A stretch of DNA of 64,000 nt, from NCBI GenBank assembly GCA_947579605.1, contig OX388311.1, positions 26,662,951 through 26,726,950 of the forward strand. The letters are read 5' to 3'. The position numbers were made by a program, and so were the translations under genes. Positions 45,113 to 56,251 of the stretch are shown here, piece by piece. Source of the DNA: Athripsodes cinereus. Its lineage: Eukaryota > Arthropoda > Insecta > Trichoptera > Leptoceridae. The notes beneath the pieces are model-generated. The model searched no databases. It was not told where the DNA came from and worked only from the letters and a program-made list of their open reading frames with translations. Within the stretch, counting starts at the first letter, position 1. Every line of letters starts with the position of its first letter.

Positions 45113-45867
45113 ATAAGATTTTTAATCTTAATTTTAGATATGTAGAATCGAATAGAATCTTAATCTGATTTAACTGAAGTTTCTTTACGAAACAATATGT
45201 ACTGCTTAAGTAAAACTTACTGTAATATTCAGCAATAACTGTATCATTGTTTACAACATACCTACACGTAATATAAGAAATGTCTATCTTATTGACAGAT
45301 AAAAATGTGTACGATAGACTGTGAGAATTATGGAACCTTAGGGCAATCATTTGGTCTCTACTGGGACCGGTGCGAAGGGAATGTTATTGTGATAATATAT
45401 TATTACTCGTACTAGAAGCTTTTACATTTATAAGGCAACGATATCAATACATAGAGTAGAGACACAAATGAAAAATTGGTTGAAACGTATTGGACCAATT
45501 GGGTCCAGTACAAATTCATCTTTATCAGTCTTATTCAACAAGCGTTAAAGAGAAAAGTTGCTCTTCCATCTCACTTATTCATACAAAAGTATACTAATAT
45601 TTGTACGGAATATATTTTTTCATTAGTCTCAATAATGAACTCTTGTAGAAAGGAATATGTAAGTAATATTGGTATACGATTACAATGAATTATGCTAACG
45701 AAATTCGATAACTGTTATGTTTGAATTGCACTTTTTTACATCAATGGAAGGTTGACAAAGTATAAGGAAAAAAAACCTTTAATAACATTTTTATTGTGAT
45801 TTTTGCGCTAGTGCAACAATGGATCATGTGTCTCGCATTCCAACAAACAGACTACCACTTAGATTGT
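45113..45867. other. unassigned AT-rich region
   Basis: Frames at 45051-45350 (minus, overlapping the hairpin) and 45476-45688 (plus) have no domain. Nothing called. Confidence 0.4.
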
Positions 45868-46080
45868 TGGAGGCTGTGGAAAAGAGCAAAAGGCCGTTGA
45901 GCTGCCCCAAAAAAAAACTGGCAAGACCAAGTGATAAATATGTATGACTATGCTGAAAGACTTGGTTTGAAGTGAACTGAGATTCTTAAACCTAAATTGG
46001 AAAGAAATTTCTGGAGGAAGTATCTAGATGTCCATGACGAGCGGGGGAAGACACAAGTTTGTATAAGATTTCTGGTGTAG
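45868..46080 (+). pseudogene. degenerate retrotransposon C-terminus
   Basis: Plus-strand segments in two frames: a RLLEAVEKSKRP-like start, NWQDQVINMYDYAERLGL, a stop, then TEILKPKLERNFWRKYLDV and HDERGK. The layout (K-RP, W-D/N-x-Y, then W-R-KYL) resembles the end of RTE/Jockey-like ORF2. Broken by a frameshift and stops. Confidence 0.45.
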
Positions 46081-47365
46081 CATTAACGTCGTTGGTGTAA
46101 GTAGAGCTTTGAATGTTGTGATTCAATGCTGGTACATACTTGAAGGCTATCACCCTCACTTAGCGCTTCTCCTACTATGTACAATTGTACAATCCTACGA
46201 GGCTATTAATGCCCATAAATTCACATATCACGTCTTGTAATGCGTTATCTAATCCCAATACTATGGAACTAATATTATCACTGAACTCAAATATAGTGAT
46301 GAGTTGAAGAACAGTGATTTGTTAAAGTGATCTGAATCAGCTCAAAAGAATTGCGAAATTCAAAACCTTGAGAGCCTCCCGTAAAAATATGAATGTTCAG
46401 TGTTCACTCTTTTCTGTTAGTTTCTAATCTTAATGGCATATGTTACTAAAATGACATGAATAAGTACTTTATTTTACAAATACCTGCATTTTAAAAATCA
46501 CTCCAATACCTACTCGCAGAAAAGAGCAAGAGGTTTTGAATTTTTTTCCTGTTCAGATCGCCTTGGCCAAAAGCTGTTATGGTCTCAGTGCAGGATGACA
46601 TTTTTAAGATAATACTATAATATAAACTATAATTAAAAAAATGTGTAATGTCGCCAGAGAGTTATTGACGACTTTGATTTAATTATACGATTCACCAAAC
46701 TAAAGATTTAAACGGATCGTCTACAATGATGCGATTGGAACGGCTCATTCAAATGATTCTTCTCTCTCATCTCTACTGAACATTTTGATAGTATCTACTA
46801 ATAACATTTTGTACTAAACATAGTAATAATACATACTTGTGCTATGTACAAGATCGTTGTTGGAATGAGCGTTAAGCTTTTTATGAAGGGGAGAATCACA
46901 ATATTGAACGAAACGTTAGTAGATTTTTATCGTGTTCAAACTGAATTAAATAACGTGTTTAATATATGAACATTCCACAGGTTTGAATATTAAGTATGGA
47001 TAAATATATTTTATATGGGACTAAATATAACAGCTTATAAAGTAAATAACTTTCTTATAATTTTTTTTAATTCTTTTATTTATATTCAGTTAAATAAGAA
47101 AACTTTTTTGCTACATCGCTTTAATCGATAAGCTGAACTCTTTTCACAAACTTAGCTGGCGGACTTATCACTACTTTAATATTTTCCAAATAATCAGGGA
47201 TCTCTCAAACCGGCTGAGCCATAAATGAGACCTCAAACCTTAATCATGCAAAGTAACTATTGACGATGTGCCACAAAAAATATGACGTTCAAGATGGGTG
47301 TTTTGAAAATGTATTTATTATTGTGGTTTACATTAACCCTTTATATCTATGTAATTTCTCTTTCT
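46081..47365. other. unassigned AT-rich region
   Basis: No gene or clear repeat. Confidence 0.45.
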
Positions 47366-47603
47366 ATACCATTATGGTATACATCACAAATTGAGAAGCC
47401 AGCAGACAAACAACATGTCACAAAGATTAAACTTGTCTTCTCTAAATTATAAAAAAATTAGACATTTGGGAAGAGTAGCATATCTCATTGCTGAATTTAA
47501 ATTGAATATCTTGTTCGTAGTATTTTATGAACACCTGTTCTTACAGGACACTCGAAAACTTACAGAAAAGAGTAGGAGGCCATTTCTTTGTCGGGGATTT
47601 CAC
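47366..47603 (-). repeat. family A, near full-length copy
   Basis: Minus orientation: CTATACCATTATGGTATACA, GAAGCCAGCAGACAAACAAC, GCATATCTCATTGCTGAATT, GAACACCTGTTCTTACAGGA, CACTCGAAAACTTACAGAAA, AAGAGTAGGAGGCC, TCGGGGATTTCAC. A SINE follows directly. Confidence 0.8.
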
Positions 47604-47619
47604 GGAAGATTTTTTTTTT

Positions 47620-47792
47620 AAAAAAAAGATATATCTGAGTTTTGTTATAAACCCTAATACAACCTTATACACCTTTCACAATAAGCTAAAAGCTTGTGTC
47701 GTGAAAGGGGAGTTTGCCGGCACCTGGGATCGAACCACGGACCCCTTGTTCATGAGGCCGAGACTCTACCTCCAGGCTACCTACGAACTATT
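47620..47792 (-). mobile_element. tRNA-derived SINE (family B), second copy
   Basis: Minus strand: TTCGTAGGTAGCCTGGAGGT, AGAGTCTCGGCCTCATGAAC, GTCCGTGGTTCGATCCCAGG (good B box), CCGGCAAACTCCCCTTTCAC, ending GATATATC plus an A/T run. About 170 bp, a close match to 34950-35128. Confidence 0.85.
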
Positions 47793-48150
47793 ATTACATT
47801 GTATTGTAATAATATAAGTGAACTTTTTTGGCCCATAATCAATGTGAAATGATATTTTTGTTATTTGCTTTGTGGAACGTTTATTCCATTAGAATTAAAT
47901 ACATAAATAAACAATACCTACATGTTATTACATACAAAAGATCCCACAATTAAATAAAACAGACGAAACATGTCTGAACTAACATCAGTATAACATTGTC
48001 TCTATCATATTATTATTATGAATAACAGTGAAAATATATTCTATACTATATGGTCCTTACTATACGTACTACATATTGTACTACTTACATGGCAGAGGAA
48101 GTCTGGGATATAAGTACTCATACTATACAAGGGTTCTATGCTTCATGTAC
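47793..48150. other. AT-rich spacer
   Basis: Nothing recognised. Confidence 0.4.
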
Positions 48151-48600
48151 ACAATATGACACACATAGGCGGTCCCAGGAGGGGAAAGCACTCTGAGGTT
48201 GTCGCCCCCCCCCCCCTTGAATCCCAAAAATAATAGAAAAATGTACAAAATTAGCAATAAAGAATGTAAATTAATATCGATGTAGGAAATAACCTCCCTC
48301 ATCATCATCATCATCATCGCCCTCAACGCTCCTCTCGGGAGCACAGGGCAGAAACCAGCCTCCTCCATTCAGAGCGTCTCAGCGCCAATTGCGTCACCTC
48401 ATTGGCATTCTCAAAACATGGAAAACAAAACATTACCTCCCTAGGTGTTAAAAATCATAAAACAAAAAAGAAGAGATCGGGAATATTCTGAAATACATAA
48501 TTTACCAAATAGAAAATATGACGACGAAAGGGGGGGGATTTTGAAATTTTTGCCCCTCAGTTGTTGCTAGAGAGAGAATATCTTGAATACGCCCTTAATG
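48151..48600. mobile_element. probable degenerate DNA transposon with nested RTE-like fragment
   Basis: Left: CATAGGCGGTCCCAGGAGGG and a C13 run at about 48206-48218. Right: a GGGGGGGG run near 48530 and ATATCTTGAATACGCCC. G/C-run ends in AT-rich DNA resemble the 6806-7466 element. An RTE-like piece sits inside at 48300-48434. Terminal repeats not confirmed. Confidence 0.35.
48300..48434 (-). mobile_element. RTE-like fragment with internal deletion
   Basis: CATCATCATCATCATCATCG tail, then CCCTCAACGCTCCTCTCGGG and the body found at 43381-43746. It jumps from CGTCACCTC straight to ATTGGCATTCTCAAAACATG, missing about 130-150 bp. An 8-bp direct repeat ACCTCCCT (48292-48299 and 48435-48442) flanks it. 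Confidence 0.75.
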
Positions 48601-49484
48601 ACATACACTCATATGTACATAGATATCTATAGGGACAATGCCGTTTATCACGGACATCATATGGGACTAATTAGGGATATATTGTTTGAAATATTTATTA
48701 CATAGCAACAGTAACGTTATGTCTATATACTATTACTGATATAGAGATAATGCATAAGGAGGAAGTGTTACTAATATTGTCTGATTCTACGAAGAAAGAA
48801 ATTATTGAATTATCTTAAAAATTATACTGCGAGTTTTCGGAATAACATCTACAAATACTCTTAAACTGATGGAAGTCACAGTGAAAAATGAAAAAGTTAT
48901 TACATCAACCAAGATCTGATGAAACTATAAGCCTGGTAAAACTTGATAACGCTACGCGAGATCGAAACCAATTGTGTTAATAAACGATAATGCTCTAAGA
49001 GAGCTGTTTGGCCATTAGAACCTAGTAAGTTCATTATACAGTTCCTATTTGTTTCGAGATATTTTTATCAATAAAATACAATAACATAACAGAACATTCA
49101 TTCTTATTCAATGAACTTTCCTGCAAAATAAACAAAATTGATTAAGTCAATAATAACAATGGTACAACGTATTTATTATAAGAATAGATGCTTTCAAACT
49201 CTAAGTACTAAGACTCTTCTGAAAGTAAATTGAATAAACATTTCAACATTCAACAATCAACTGAAATAATCAAAGGATAATACTAAGTAGAATGTGCATT
49301 GTTCAACAATATTGAATGCACTATGTATACTCACTTAATGATTCAACTAACTTGCATTATCTTTTATACGTTACGATTTCAATACTAGTAATACATTTTT
49401 GCTATACTAAAAGGGATTACTACTTCTAATGGCTTGATCTCAGAAATTATACAAAAGAGTTGGATCTATAGTACCTACATACTT
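48601..49484. other. unassigned AT-rich region
   Basis: Nothing recognised. Confidence 0.4.
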
Positions 49485-50140
49485 CCATTCATTCATTTCG
49501 CTTTCCGTTCTGGAGCACAGTGTAAAAACCAACTTACTCTAATCAGAGAGTCTTTGCGCTAATTGTGTCTCCTCTTCCAACAACAATCCGGACGCCGTGA
49601 TATCGATGACATTGGAATGAAGTGTTGTGAAAGAGTATCGTAATTGTGATCAACTGGATAGCTCAAAAATCTAGAGACATCCATTTATCTGATTTAATTT
49701 CCACACTAACAAATTCGTCCACACGAGATGTGATATCGTGCCATGAGTCAAAGTGCTGTACTCCTTTTAACCAATTGTAATTGAACATTTTCAGTCAGTA
49801 ACATAATATGACCCAGCCGCTGTATTCCTTTTAACCAATTGTAATTGAACATTTTCAGTCAGTAACATAATATGACCCAGCCGCTGTATTCCTTTTAACC
49901 AATTGTAATTGAACATTTTCAGTCAGTAACATAATATGACCCAGCCGCTGTATTCCTTTTAACCAATTGTAATTGAACATTTTCAGTCAGTAACATAATA
50001 TGACCCAGCCGCTGTATTCCTTTTAACCAATTGTAATTGAACATTTTCAGTCAGTAACATAATATGACCCAGCCATGGCCATCATCTCTCCTATATTACC
50101 AGAGACAATGAGTTTTTTGACACAAAGTATTGTAGTATTT
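49485..50140 (-). mobile_element. diverged RTE-like fragment expanded by a minisatellite
   Basis: Left part: TTTCGCTTTCCGTTCTGGAG, CAGAGAGTCTTTGCGC, GATATCGATGACATTGGAAT. Right part: ATGACCCAGCCATGGCCATC, ATCTCTCCTATATTACCAGA. Both align to the 43381-43746 fragment. Between them lies a 64-bp tandem repeat. Older and more diverged than the other copies. Confidence 0.65.
49756..50078. repeat. 64-bp minisatellite, five units
   Basis: CTGTATTCCTTTTAACCAAT starts units at 49820, 49884, 49948 and 50012, with a first unit (TGTACTCC variant) at about 49756. Each ends AATATGACCCAGCC. Units 2-5 are essentially identical, pointing to recent amplification by slippage or unequal exchange. Confidence 0.9.
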
Positions 50141-50930
50141 ACTAATATATGTGATATTATTTAACAACACGTATTCAGAGATGAGCAGAATGACTTATTT
50201 TTTTACAGATAATAATGGAGACATTTAAATCGAACAAGTGAATTACAGAACTTTTACCATCTCTTACACATTACAATAAAATAACAATAGATATAAAAAT
50301 AAATACGCTTTCAGATTACTAAGTAAATGCTTACGAAAACATCTGGTAGGGAATCGTTGCAATGTTGAATGAATAAAGTGGATACATGCATTGTGTACAG
50401 CGTTGTATAGATATTCCTGTTTTACTTATATTTAGTGCTGCGTCTTCAGAAAATTGATTTCATTGTTATCTTTTTAGATATTTTCCAAACAATGCCGTGT
50501 GCTCGACTAGCAGAACGCTCACATCCCATTGTTGCTAATAGTAGTAGACTTTGTATATTTTATAATTGTTTGCTGTATGTATTAAATATATGCACAGTCG
50601 AGAGGTTGAATTATCATTCGGTAAGGGAATGAATTTAAAACATTCTGTTTGAAAATGAGTAAAATGGTGAATTAAATTGTTGGTCTTTTTGCATATTATT
50701 ATGTATTTTGCATTTCAAAAGTTAAAAGCAAATCATGGTGCTTTTGAATGAAATTTATTAATTAACAAATTTTCATTTCCATTGCTTTAAATTAAAAACC
50801 TAATGTTTTATTTTAATGTGGGATAAATTTTCTGCAGCATGCATTGCAGTGATCAATGCACATTATTTTAATTTCATGAAAATATGTAAAAATATATAGG
50901 CATAATAATATCGTGATTTTTTTTTTTATC
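50141..50930. other. unassigned AT-rich region
   Basis: Nothing recognised. Confidence 0.4.
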
Positions 50931-51085
50931 GATAACCTAGGCTTATAGCCAGAGTCTTAGATGGAGGGTTTGAATCCTCTCTATCCGATCAATGCTTCCT
51001 TCAAGACACAAGTAAATAACTTATATGTTATGAAGGTGTATGAGAATGTGTTTGGATTTATTGTAGTCCTGACCACTCGTAAAGT
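50931..51085 (+). mobile_element. candidate tRNA-derived SINE
   Basis: TAGGCTTATAGCCAGAGTC, then GGAGGGTTTGAATCCTCTC, a B-box-like element in a tRNA-like stem. The distal part GGTGTATGAGAATGTGTTTG resembles 30405-30480 in reverse. Low-copy in the window. Confidence 0.35.
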
Positions 51086-52651
51086 CGTAAACGAGTGAAT
51101 GACTTATGAACATAGAGCAAGACAGAATATTGTAATCCCAGATTATTTGAAAAATTTATATGTATTTCTTTTTAATAGAACTCGAAATGTTATGTTAAAT
51201 AATTCAAAGTTATTAATGCAAACCTGTTGGTATAATACAGTTAACAGGAAATGAGTAATATAGATACTGGGTGCAATAAATGTAGTACATCAAATTATTT
51301 CCGAGATAAACCGATTAGAATATTACAGAGGTGTGGACTAGGTTGGGGGTGAAAAACACCCCTCCTTCCTGTCTGTGTTTCTACACACAAACAATACGGA
51401 AACAACTCAATGTGAAAACCTTACAAAGTAATCTTATTCAGCTGCCGTTGATGGAATTGGGCTCTGAGTAGGTTGCAAACTTGCAAAGCAGGTAGATACT
51501 ATAATAATCTTAAGATTAACGTTTAAGTTCTACATTGATAGTCAAAAAAAAGGTAGAAGATGTTTGGCAAGACCTTAGACGAGATGATGTGATGTTATGT
51601 GAAGAACAAATAAATAAAGAAAATTCATTCCCATTCGCAACGTCGTCTGCATTTGAACGCTAACGGAACGAAAACGTAATGTGAAAATGTGTTATTGACT
51701 CAGGCCTCTGATCTGTCCAACCTTACCTTACTTCCTTACGTCTTTCGCTTCCTCCACCCTTTTCCAATCACAACAAATACCGTACAATAAACTCCTAATA
51801 TTCTAAATTTTAATTTGATAAATATGTTTAATTCGTAGATAAAATACATTAAAATATTTCTGTGGGTGCTCTTCATATTGCCACTTTGTTGAAATGGGTA
51901 GACAAATAATAATACCAGCTACCTCGTAATGAACAAGTACCAGAATTTGACTACCAGCCAGACACCGCACAGTCCCTTTCATATTATTAATTCCGTGGTA
52001 CTTTGCCAATAGATATGTAAACACCAGTTTACAGGTACAAAATAAAACCCGAATACCGAATATAAACAAGAGTTGGACAGAGGCCGAATTATTACATTAG
52101 ACTATTAGACTATTAGTCTAATTAAACAATGAAGAATCTACTTAAAATTAAGAACAAACTGAAGTTATGTTTTTCTTTTTTTTCAGCCTTTCAATTCATA
52201 CTTGGACATAGGCTTCCCTAATTGTCTTTGATAACTTTCTATCTTGAGCATACAGCAAAGTATGTCGAATGACCACTAAGCCTGTTAATTATAATATCTA
52301 AATTTTATGATTCCACAAATAAAATATACCTAATAATGATTTAGAAAAAAGCTATATTTTTTAGTTAATTTTCTCTATATCATTGATTGTAGATATTAAC
52401 TTTGCGACACTTCATTTTGAATTATTTGATAAAAACGAATAATATTTTCAATTGTGTTGTCTAACTTATTAGTATACATATAATATATGTAGTAACGCGC
52501 GACCAGTTTCGACGACTCCGAGTTCTTTTCTCTATCTTTAATAAGAATTAAAAACTTATATTGTAACACAAATAGATCATTCTCTCCCCTCCATTCACAA
52601 CAAATAAAATATTTTAAATCGGGCTTTGAGTTTTTGTAACGAAAATAATTG
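51086..52651. other. unassigned AT-rich region
   Basis: About 1.6 kb without recognised genes. The 88-codon minus frame at 51803-52069 has no domain. Confidence 0.45.
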
Positions 52652-52880
52652 GACTTTTCGAAGTAGAAATTTTAGAAAATTTTGATTTATTTGTTAATAC
52701 ATATAATCAACTCCGCTGTATCAATTCCACAAACAAGTAACTATAAAAATACATGGTTCTCGTATTATATTTCACTTTTTGTTGTTTTTTTAAAGCAAAA
52801 TATAAATATCCCAAAATTAAAAAAAATAAGGTTTCTCGAATTTAAGACAAATCGACTTGTTGACTTATGTAATTGGACAT
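52652..52880. repeat. dispersed repeat shared with 36198-36653
   Basis: GAAATTTTAGAAAATTTTGA, TATCAATTCCACAAACAAGT, AACTATAAAAATACATGG, TTTCTCGAATTTAAGAC, ATCGACTTGTTGAC, in the same order and orientation as at 36198. It has lost the CAGTGGCGG-type end. Confidence 0.55.
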
Positions 52881-53579
52881 TCGTATTGTTTTCGGGATTT
52901 GTTTCCCAAACACAATAATACACAGTTAGCCAATGTACATACAACTTTTATACAACACAGCGTTTAGCGAAATGATTTTGATTTTAATAAAAGGGTCGCA
53001 AAGCGATACAATTTTCCCATTTACAAAACCACCTGTTTCACAGTGATTTCAGGTAAGATTAATGAAAATAAACCCTAATTGTTTGCTGTATCAGACCCTC
53101 CTAATGCGCTCCTCTCATTTATAATATTACAAAATAATAATATAACAAATTATTTTTCGTCTCTTTTTTACAAGTCATGTCAGTATTGCATTTGTCTTTA
53201 TTCTGTCTAGTTAATGTGTTGAATTACTGTTAATATTCTAAATTTAATTATATTTTTTATCTCTTTTTAATACATGTTATTGTCTCTGTCTTATCGAGAA
53301 ACACTGTTGAACCCTAAATGAATAATATTAATTGTTTTACAAATTAATTTAATATCCAAATTGATTGATTATCAAAATGTTTGCTCACCGTGATGTTGTT
53401 AACAGATTAATGATACCGCAGAGAGATCATTTAGTTTATTTATTTGTTAATATTATAAATTACAAAATCAACAACCAGTTTCAATAAATGGAAAAAATGA
53501 ACAACACAAAATGGTTTGATTGCTGTGATTTATACATGATACATTATGAAAATGAATAAAAAATAAAACACATGCATTT
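52881..53579. other. unassigned AT-rich region
   Basis: Nothing recognised. Confidence 0.4.
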
Positions 53580-53680
53580 ACTTTATAGAATTAAAATAGA
53601 TTTGAAATAAAACACTGTATAACTTTCTGAAAGTTAAATAAAACACTGTATAACTTTCTAATATGTAACTAAAGATTTTT
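53580..53680. mobile_element. partial ribozyme-element arm, tandemly duplicated
   Basis: AATTAAAATAGATTTGAAAT, then AAATAAAACACTGTATAACTTTCT-type sequence twice about 33 bp apart. This matches the outer arm of the 24262-24412 element without its ribozyme. Confidence 0.55.
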
Positions 53681-54039
53681 TTTTTTAAAGAATGAAGAAA
53701 TAAAAAATGCAATATAAATATAATCGTATTCCTAATTTGTCCCATGATCTGAGTACTATCAATCATTCTTCAGTACTCAGCAGATGGACAAACGATGGCA
53801 AACAAAAAAACACAAATTTATTCTAATATTCTACATAAATTGTTTTCACAAATTGTGAAACAAAGGCAAATTGCCATTTTTTGTGCCTCTCCAACCAATG
53901 TCATCAACATTGAATGGGAGTTGTATAGCTCCGAAAATTCATTCGGTGGATTACTCAGGGCGCATTACAAAAGATTTTCGTTTTATAAATTTATTCGATC
54001 TGTTTATAATATTATACTTTTGTTCTTGTCGTACCTTGG
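53681..54039. other. unassigned AT-rich region
   Basis: No gene recognised. The 87-codon frame at 53795-54058 overlaps the start of a family A copy. Confidence 0.35.
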
Positions 54040-54405
54040 AATCCCCGATAAAGAATAGGAATTCCACTTTTAACTGTTAGTTTACGAGAGTCCTGTAAAA
54101 GGCAAGTTTTCTAAAAATATCATGTTAAAGATATTTTACATCTTCAGTTTTGCATTACATTGAATGAGAGGCTCCCACCACTTACCCCTGGATGTTTCAA
54201 GAACATCTGTTCTTATGTCATCCAGTCAGTTTAGGTTAAAAGTTTTTTTCTTTAATAGTCCTTTCTCTTCAGTTCAGCAATTAGGAATGCCACCTATTCT
54301 GAATTCCTTAACTTTTTATGGCTCAGATAGGACAATTTGCATGGTTTTTCCATGCAGTTGATCCCCTGGGTACCTCACTTGTCGAAAACGCCGTGATTAT
54401 ATGTA
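54040..54405 (+). repeat. family A copy with internal insertion
   Basis: Head: AATCCCCGATAAAGAATAGG, GTTAGTTTACGAGAGTCCTG, TAAAAGGCAAGTTTTC. About 110-120 unrelated bases follow (about 54145-54260). Then TTCAGCAATTAGGAATGCC, ACCTATTCTGAATTCCTTA, CATGCAGTTGATCCCCTGGG, TACCTCACTTGTC, ACGCCGTGATTATA. Confidence 0.7.
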
Positions 54406-54985
54406 TGTAAGAAAAAATTTATAAAATTAATTATCAACCATATAAGAATGTAGTTTTTAACTTCGATAAAAGAAATAATAAAATAGTCCTTATATATTTC
54501 AAATATTACTTTTTCATTAAACGGAATAAATACATTCTTTATACCTAGGTATAACAATTTAAAATCTTTGCGTTTTGTAGCATTTTAAGGTGTTCTAATA
54601 TTGAAAATAATCACTATTTCAAACTTAACAAACGACACTCAATTATTCTTTATTAATTATTTGAAGTGTGATTTTTAAGGCATTCTACTTGAGGAAAAAA
54701 ATGTAATAAAAAATACGTCTCATGGGCAACGTCACTTATTATGAAAATCCTTCTAGTATGAAAGAAAATTGTAGAAAATTGTTATGTACGGCATTTGAAT
54801 TATTTACACACAACGTTAGTTCCAAATACTCTCATCTGCCAACTGAAATTTGTATCATCAAATAACAGTGGCGGGACTAGATTCTTTATAAATTGATCAT
54901 GCTATATACCTAGTTTTAGTTTCTATGTTCTTAAAGACTTATTAATATTTCCATTTTTATATTTTTTTTCATTTGTTTTTCATTT
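54406..54985. other. AT-rich spacer with an isolated CAGTGGCGGGACTAG
   Basis: The 15-mer at 54866-54880 matches (reverse complement) 36639-36653, and its first part matches 29431-29440. It may be a terminal motif of a DNA transposon family. Otherwise nothing recognised. Confidence 0.4.
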
Positions 54986-55066
54986 ATTCTATTGGGTTAG
55001 TTGGAAGATATCGCGTCCCTGCGATAAACTCGCCCATTGTGCAAAATTATTCGTTTATACCATGTA
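54986..55066 (+). mobile_element. family D 3' end, left part (split by pogo element)
   Basis: TATTGGGTTAGTTGGAAGAT, ATCGCGTCCCTGCGATAAAC, TCGCCCATTGTGCAAAATTA, TTCGTTTATACCATGTA. It stops at the TA (55065-55066) where the DNA transposon begins and resumes at 63890. Confidence 0.85.
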
Positions 55067-55110
55067 GGGGAGAAGGAGGCAGATTTGGACGGAGGCAGAT
55101 TTGGACAGTT
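55067..55110. repeat. pogo left terminal repeat with tandem subrepeat
   Basis: GGAGGCAGATTTGGAC occurs twice head to tail (55075-55090 and 55091-55106); the first copy belongs to the terminal inverted repeat. Probably a repeated transposase-binding site (inference from family behaviour). Confidence 0.75.
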
Positions 55111-55429
55111 TGAATTTCACCGCCATAACCATGTCTCAAAAATTCAAGCATTTTTGTATAGATGGCAATGCTGTTCCCCTACATTAAACTGTCAGTTGGT
55201 TGATCAAACGCCGTGTGTGTTTCAAGTGAGAAATAAATTTTAAAAAAAGTGGTTCCTGATATGAGATTTGAGGTTTTTCGTAAGCCTTGATATTTCTTCT
55301 GTGACTGGTGAGTAAAAAACTGTATAAACTATATGATTGGTAAATATTTTAGCTCTTGTTTTCTAATGTAAATTATTGTTATACATAACCTCACTTGCAG
55401 TTAGAACATTAATACTAAAAAAAAGGTAT

Positions 55430-55488
55430 ACGGGGCAGATTGGGACAAAACACTTCGGGGCACATTTGGACACTGTCCAAATGTGTCT
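55430..55488. promoter_or_regulatory. subterminal palindrome of pogo element
   Basis: GGGGCAGATTGGGACAAAAC, then CACATTTGGAC-ACT-GTCCAAATGTG (55461-55485), an 11-bp perfect inverted repeat with a 3-base spacer. The core TTTGGAC is shared with the terminal repeats. A likely transposase-binding or promoter-proximal site just upstream of the transposase start. Confidence 0.55.
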
Positions 55489-55585
55489 CTACTGGAAAAT
55501 ATTGAATATCATATATTGAATAGATTATAATATTTTAAGGATAATGTTTAATTTTTAACGTTTCTTTCTCTTTTTTTTCAGCGAA

Positions 55586-56251
55586 ATGGTTCGCACGTAC
55601 AAAAGAAAAACAGCAAGGTCTGACATAAATGAAGAAACAATCCAAGAAGCATTATTGGAAATAATAGAAAAAAATATATCTTTGAGAGATGCTGCAGCAA
55701 AATATGGGATAAAGAAATCAACACTACACTACAGGCTTAAAAAAAACAGGGATCCTTTATCTAATCCGAAACCCGTCTTAACATCTAAATATGCAAGCCG
55801 AAGTGTATTTAATAAAAATGAGGAAGATTTACTCACAGGGTATTTCGTGACGTCGTCAAAAATATTATATGGTTTGACATTTTACCAGGCTCGGAAATTG
55901 GCTTATGAATATGCAGTTGTCCTGAAAAAAACACTTCCTCCGTATTGGGAATCCCACAAAAGGGCTGGGGTGGAATGGATTAAAGGGTTTATGAAGAGGA
56001 ATCCAGAGTTATCTCTGCGTAAGCCAGAGAGTACGAGCCTGTCGCGTGCCACAAGTTTAAATAAAACGAATGTTGAAGATTTTTTTCAAAACTATGAGAA
56101 GATGTTAAAAAAACATAACTTTACAGCCAGTTCCATATACAACTTGGATGAAACAGGTGTTCATAAAGTATTACCACCACCAAAAATAATTGCCACAAGA
56201 GGAACGAAACAAGTTGGGCAAGCCGTATCTGCAGAAAGGGGAGAACTGTGA
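55586..56251 (+). pseudogene. pogo/Tigger-like transposase, N-terminal part
   Basis: Encodes the DNA-binding half. Residues 1-55 (MVRTYKRKTARSD..., then AAAKYGIKKSTLHYRLKK) form a psq-type helix-turn-helix. Residues about 72-150 (SVFNKNEEDLL, WIKGFMKRNPELSLRKPE) match a CENP-B/Tc5-type DNA-binding domain. YNLDETGV at about 190-197 holds the first catalytic Asp. The start is ATG at 55586, directly after TTTCTCTTTTTTTTCAG, a strong splice-acceptor-like tract, so a 5' intron is possible. The frame ends early at 56251: the expected SAERG..TVT continuation lies in the frame opened at 56248, so one base has been lost between about 56235 and 56248. Confidence 0.9.

Noticed and set aside
47690..47792. 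Genuine tRNA gene or a protein frame through the WDRTTDP-like stretch
   Set aside because: It is the head of SINE family B, with a second copy at 34950-35128. The reading frame is just the SINE read on the plus strand.
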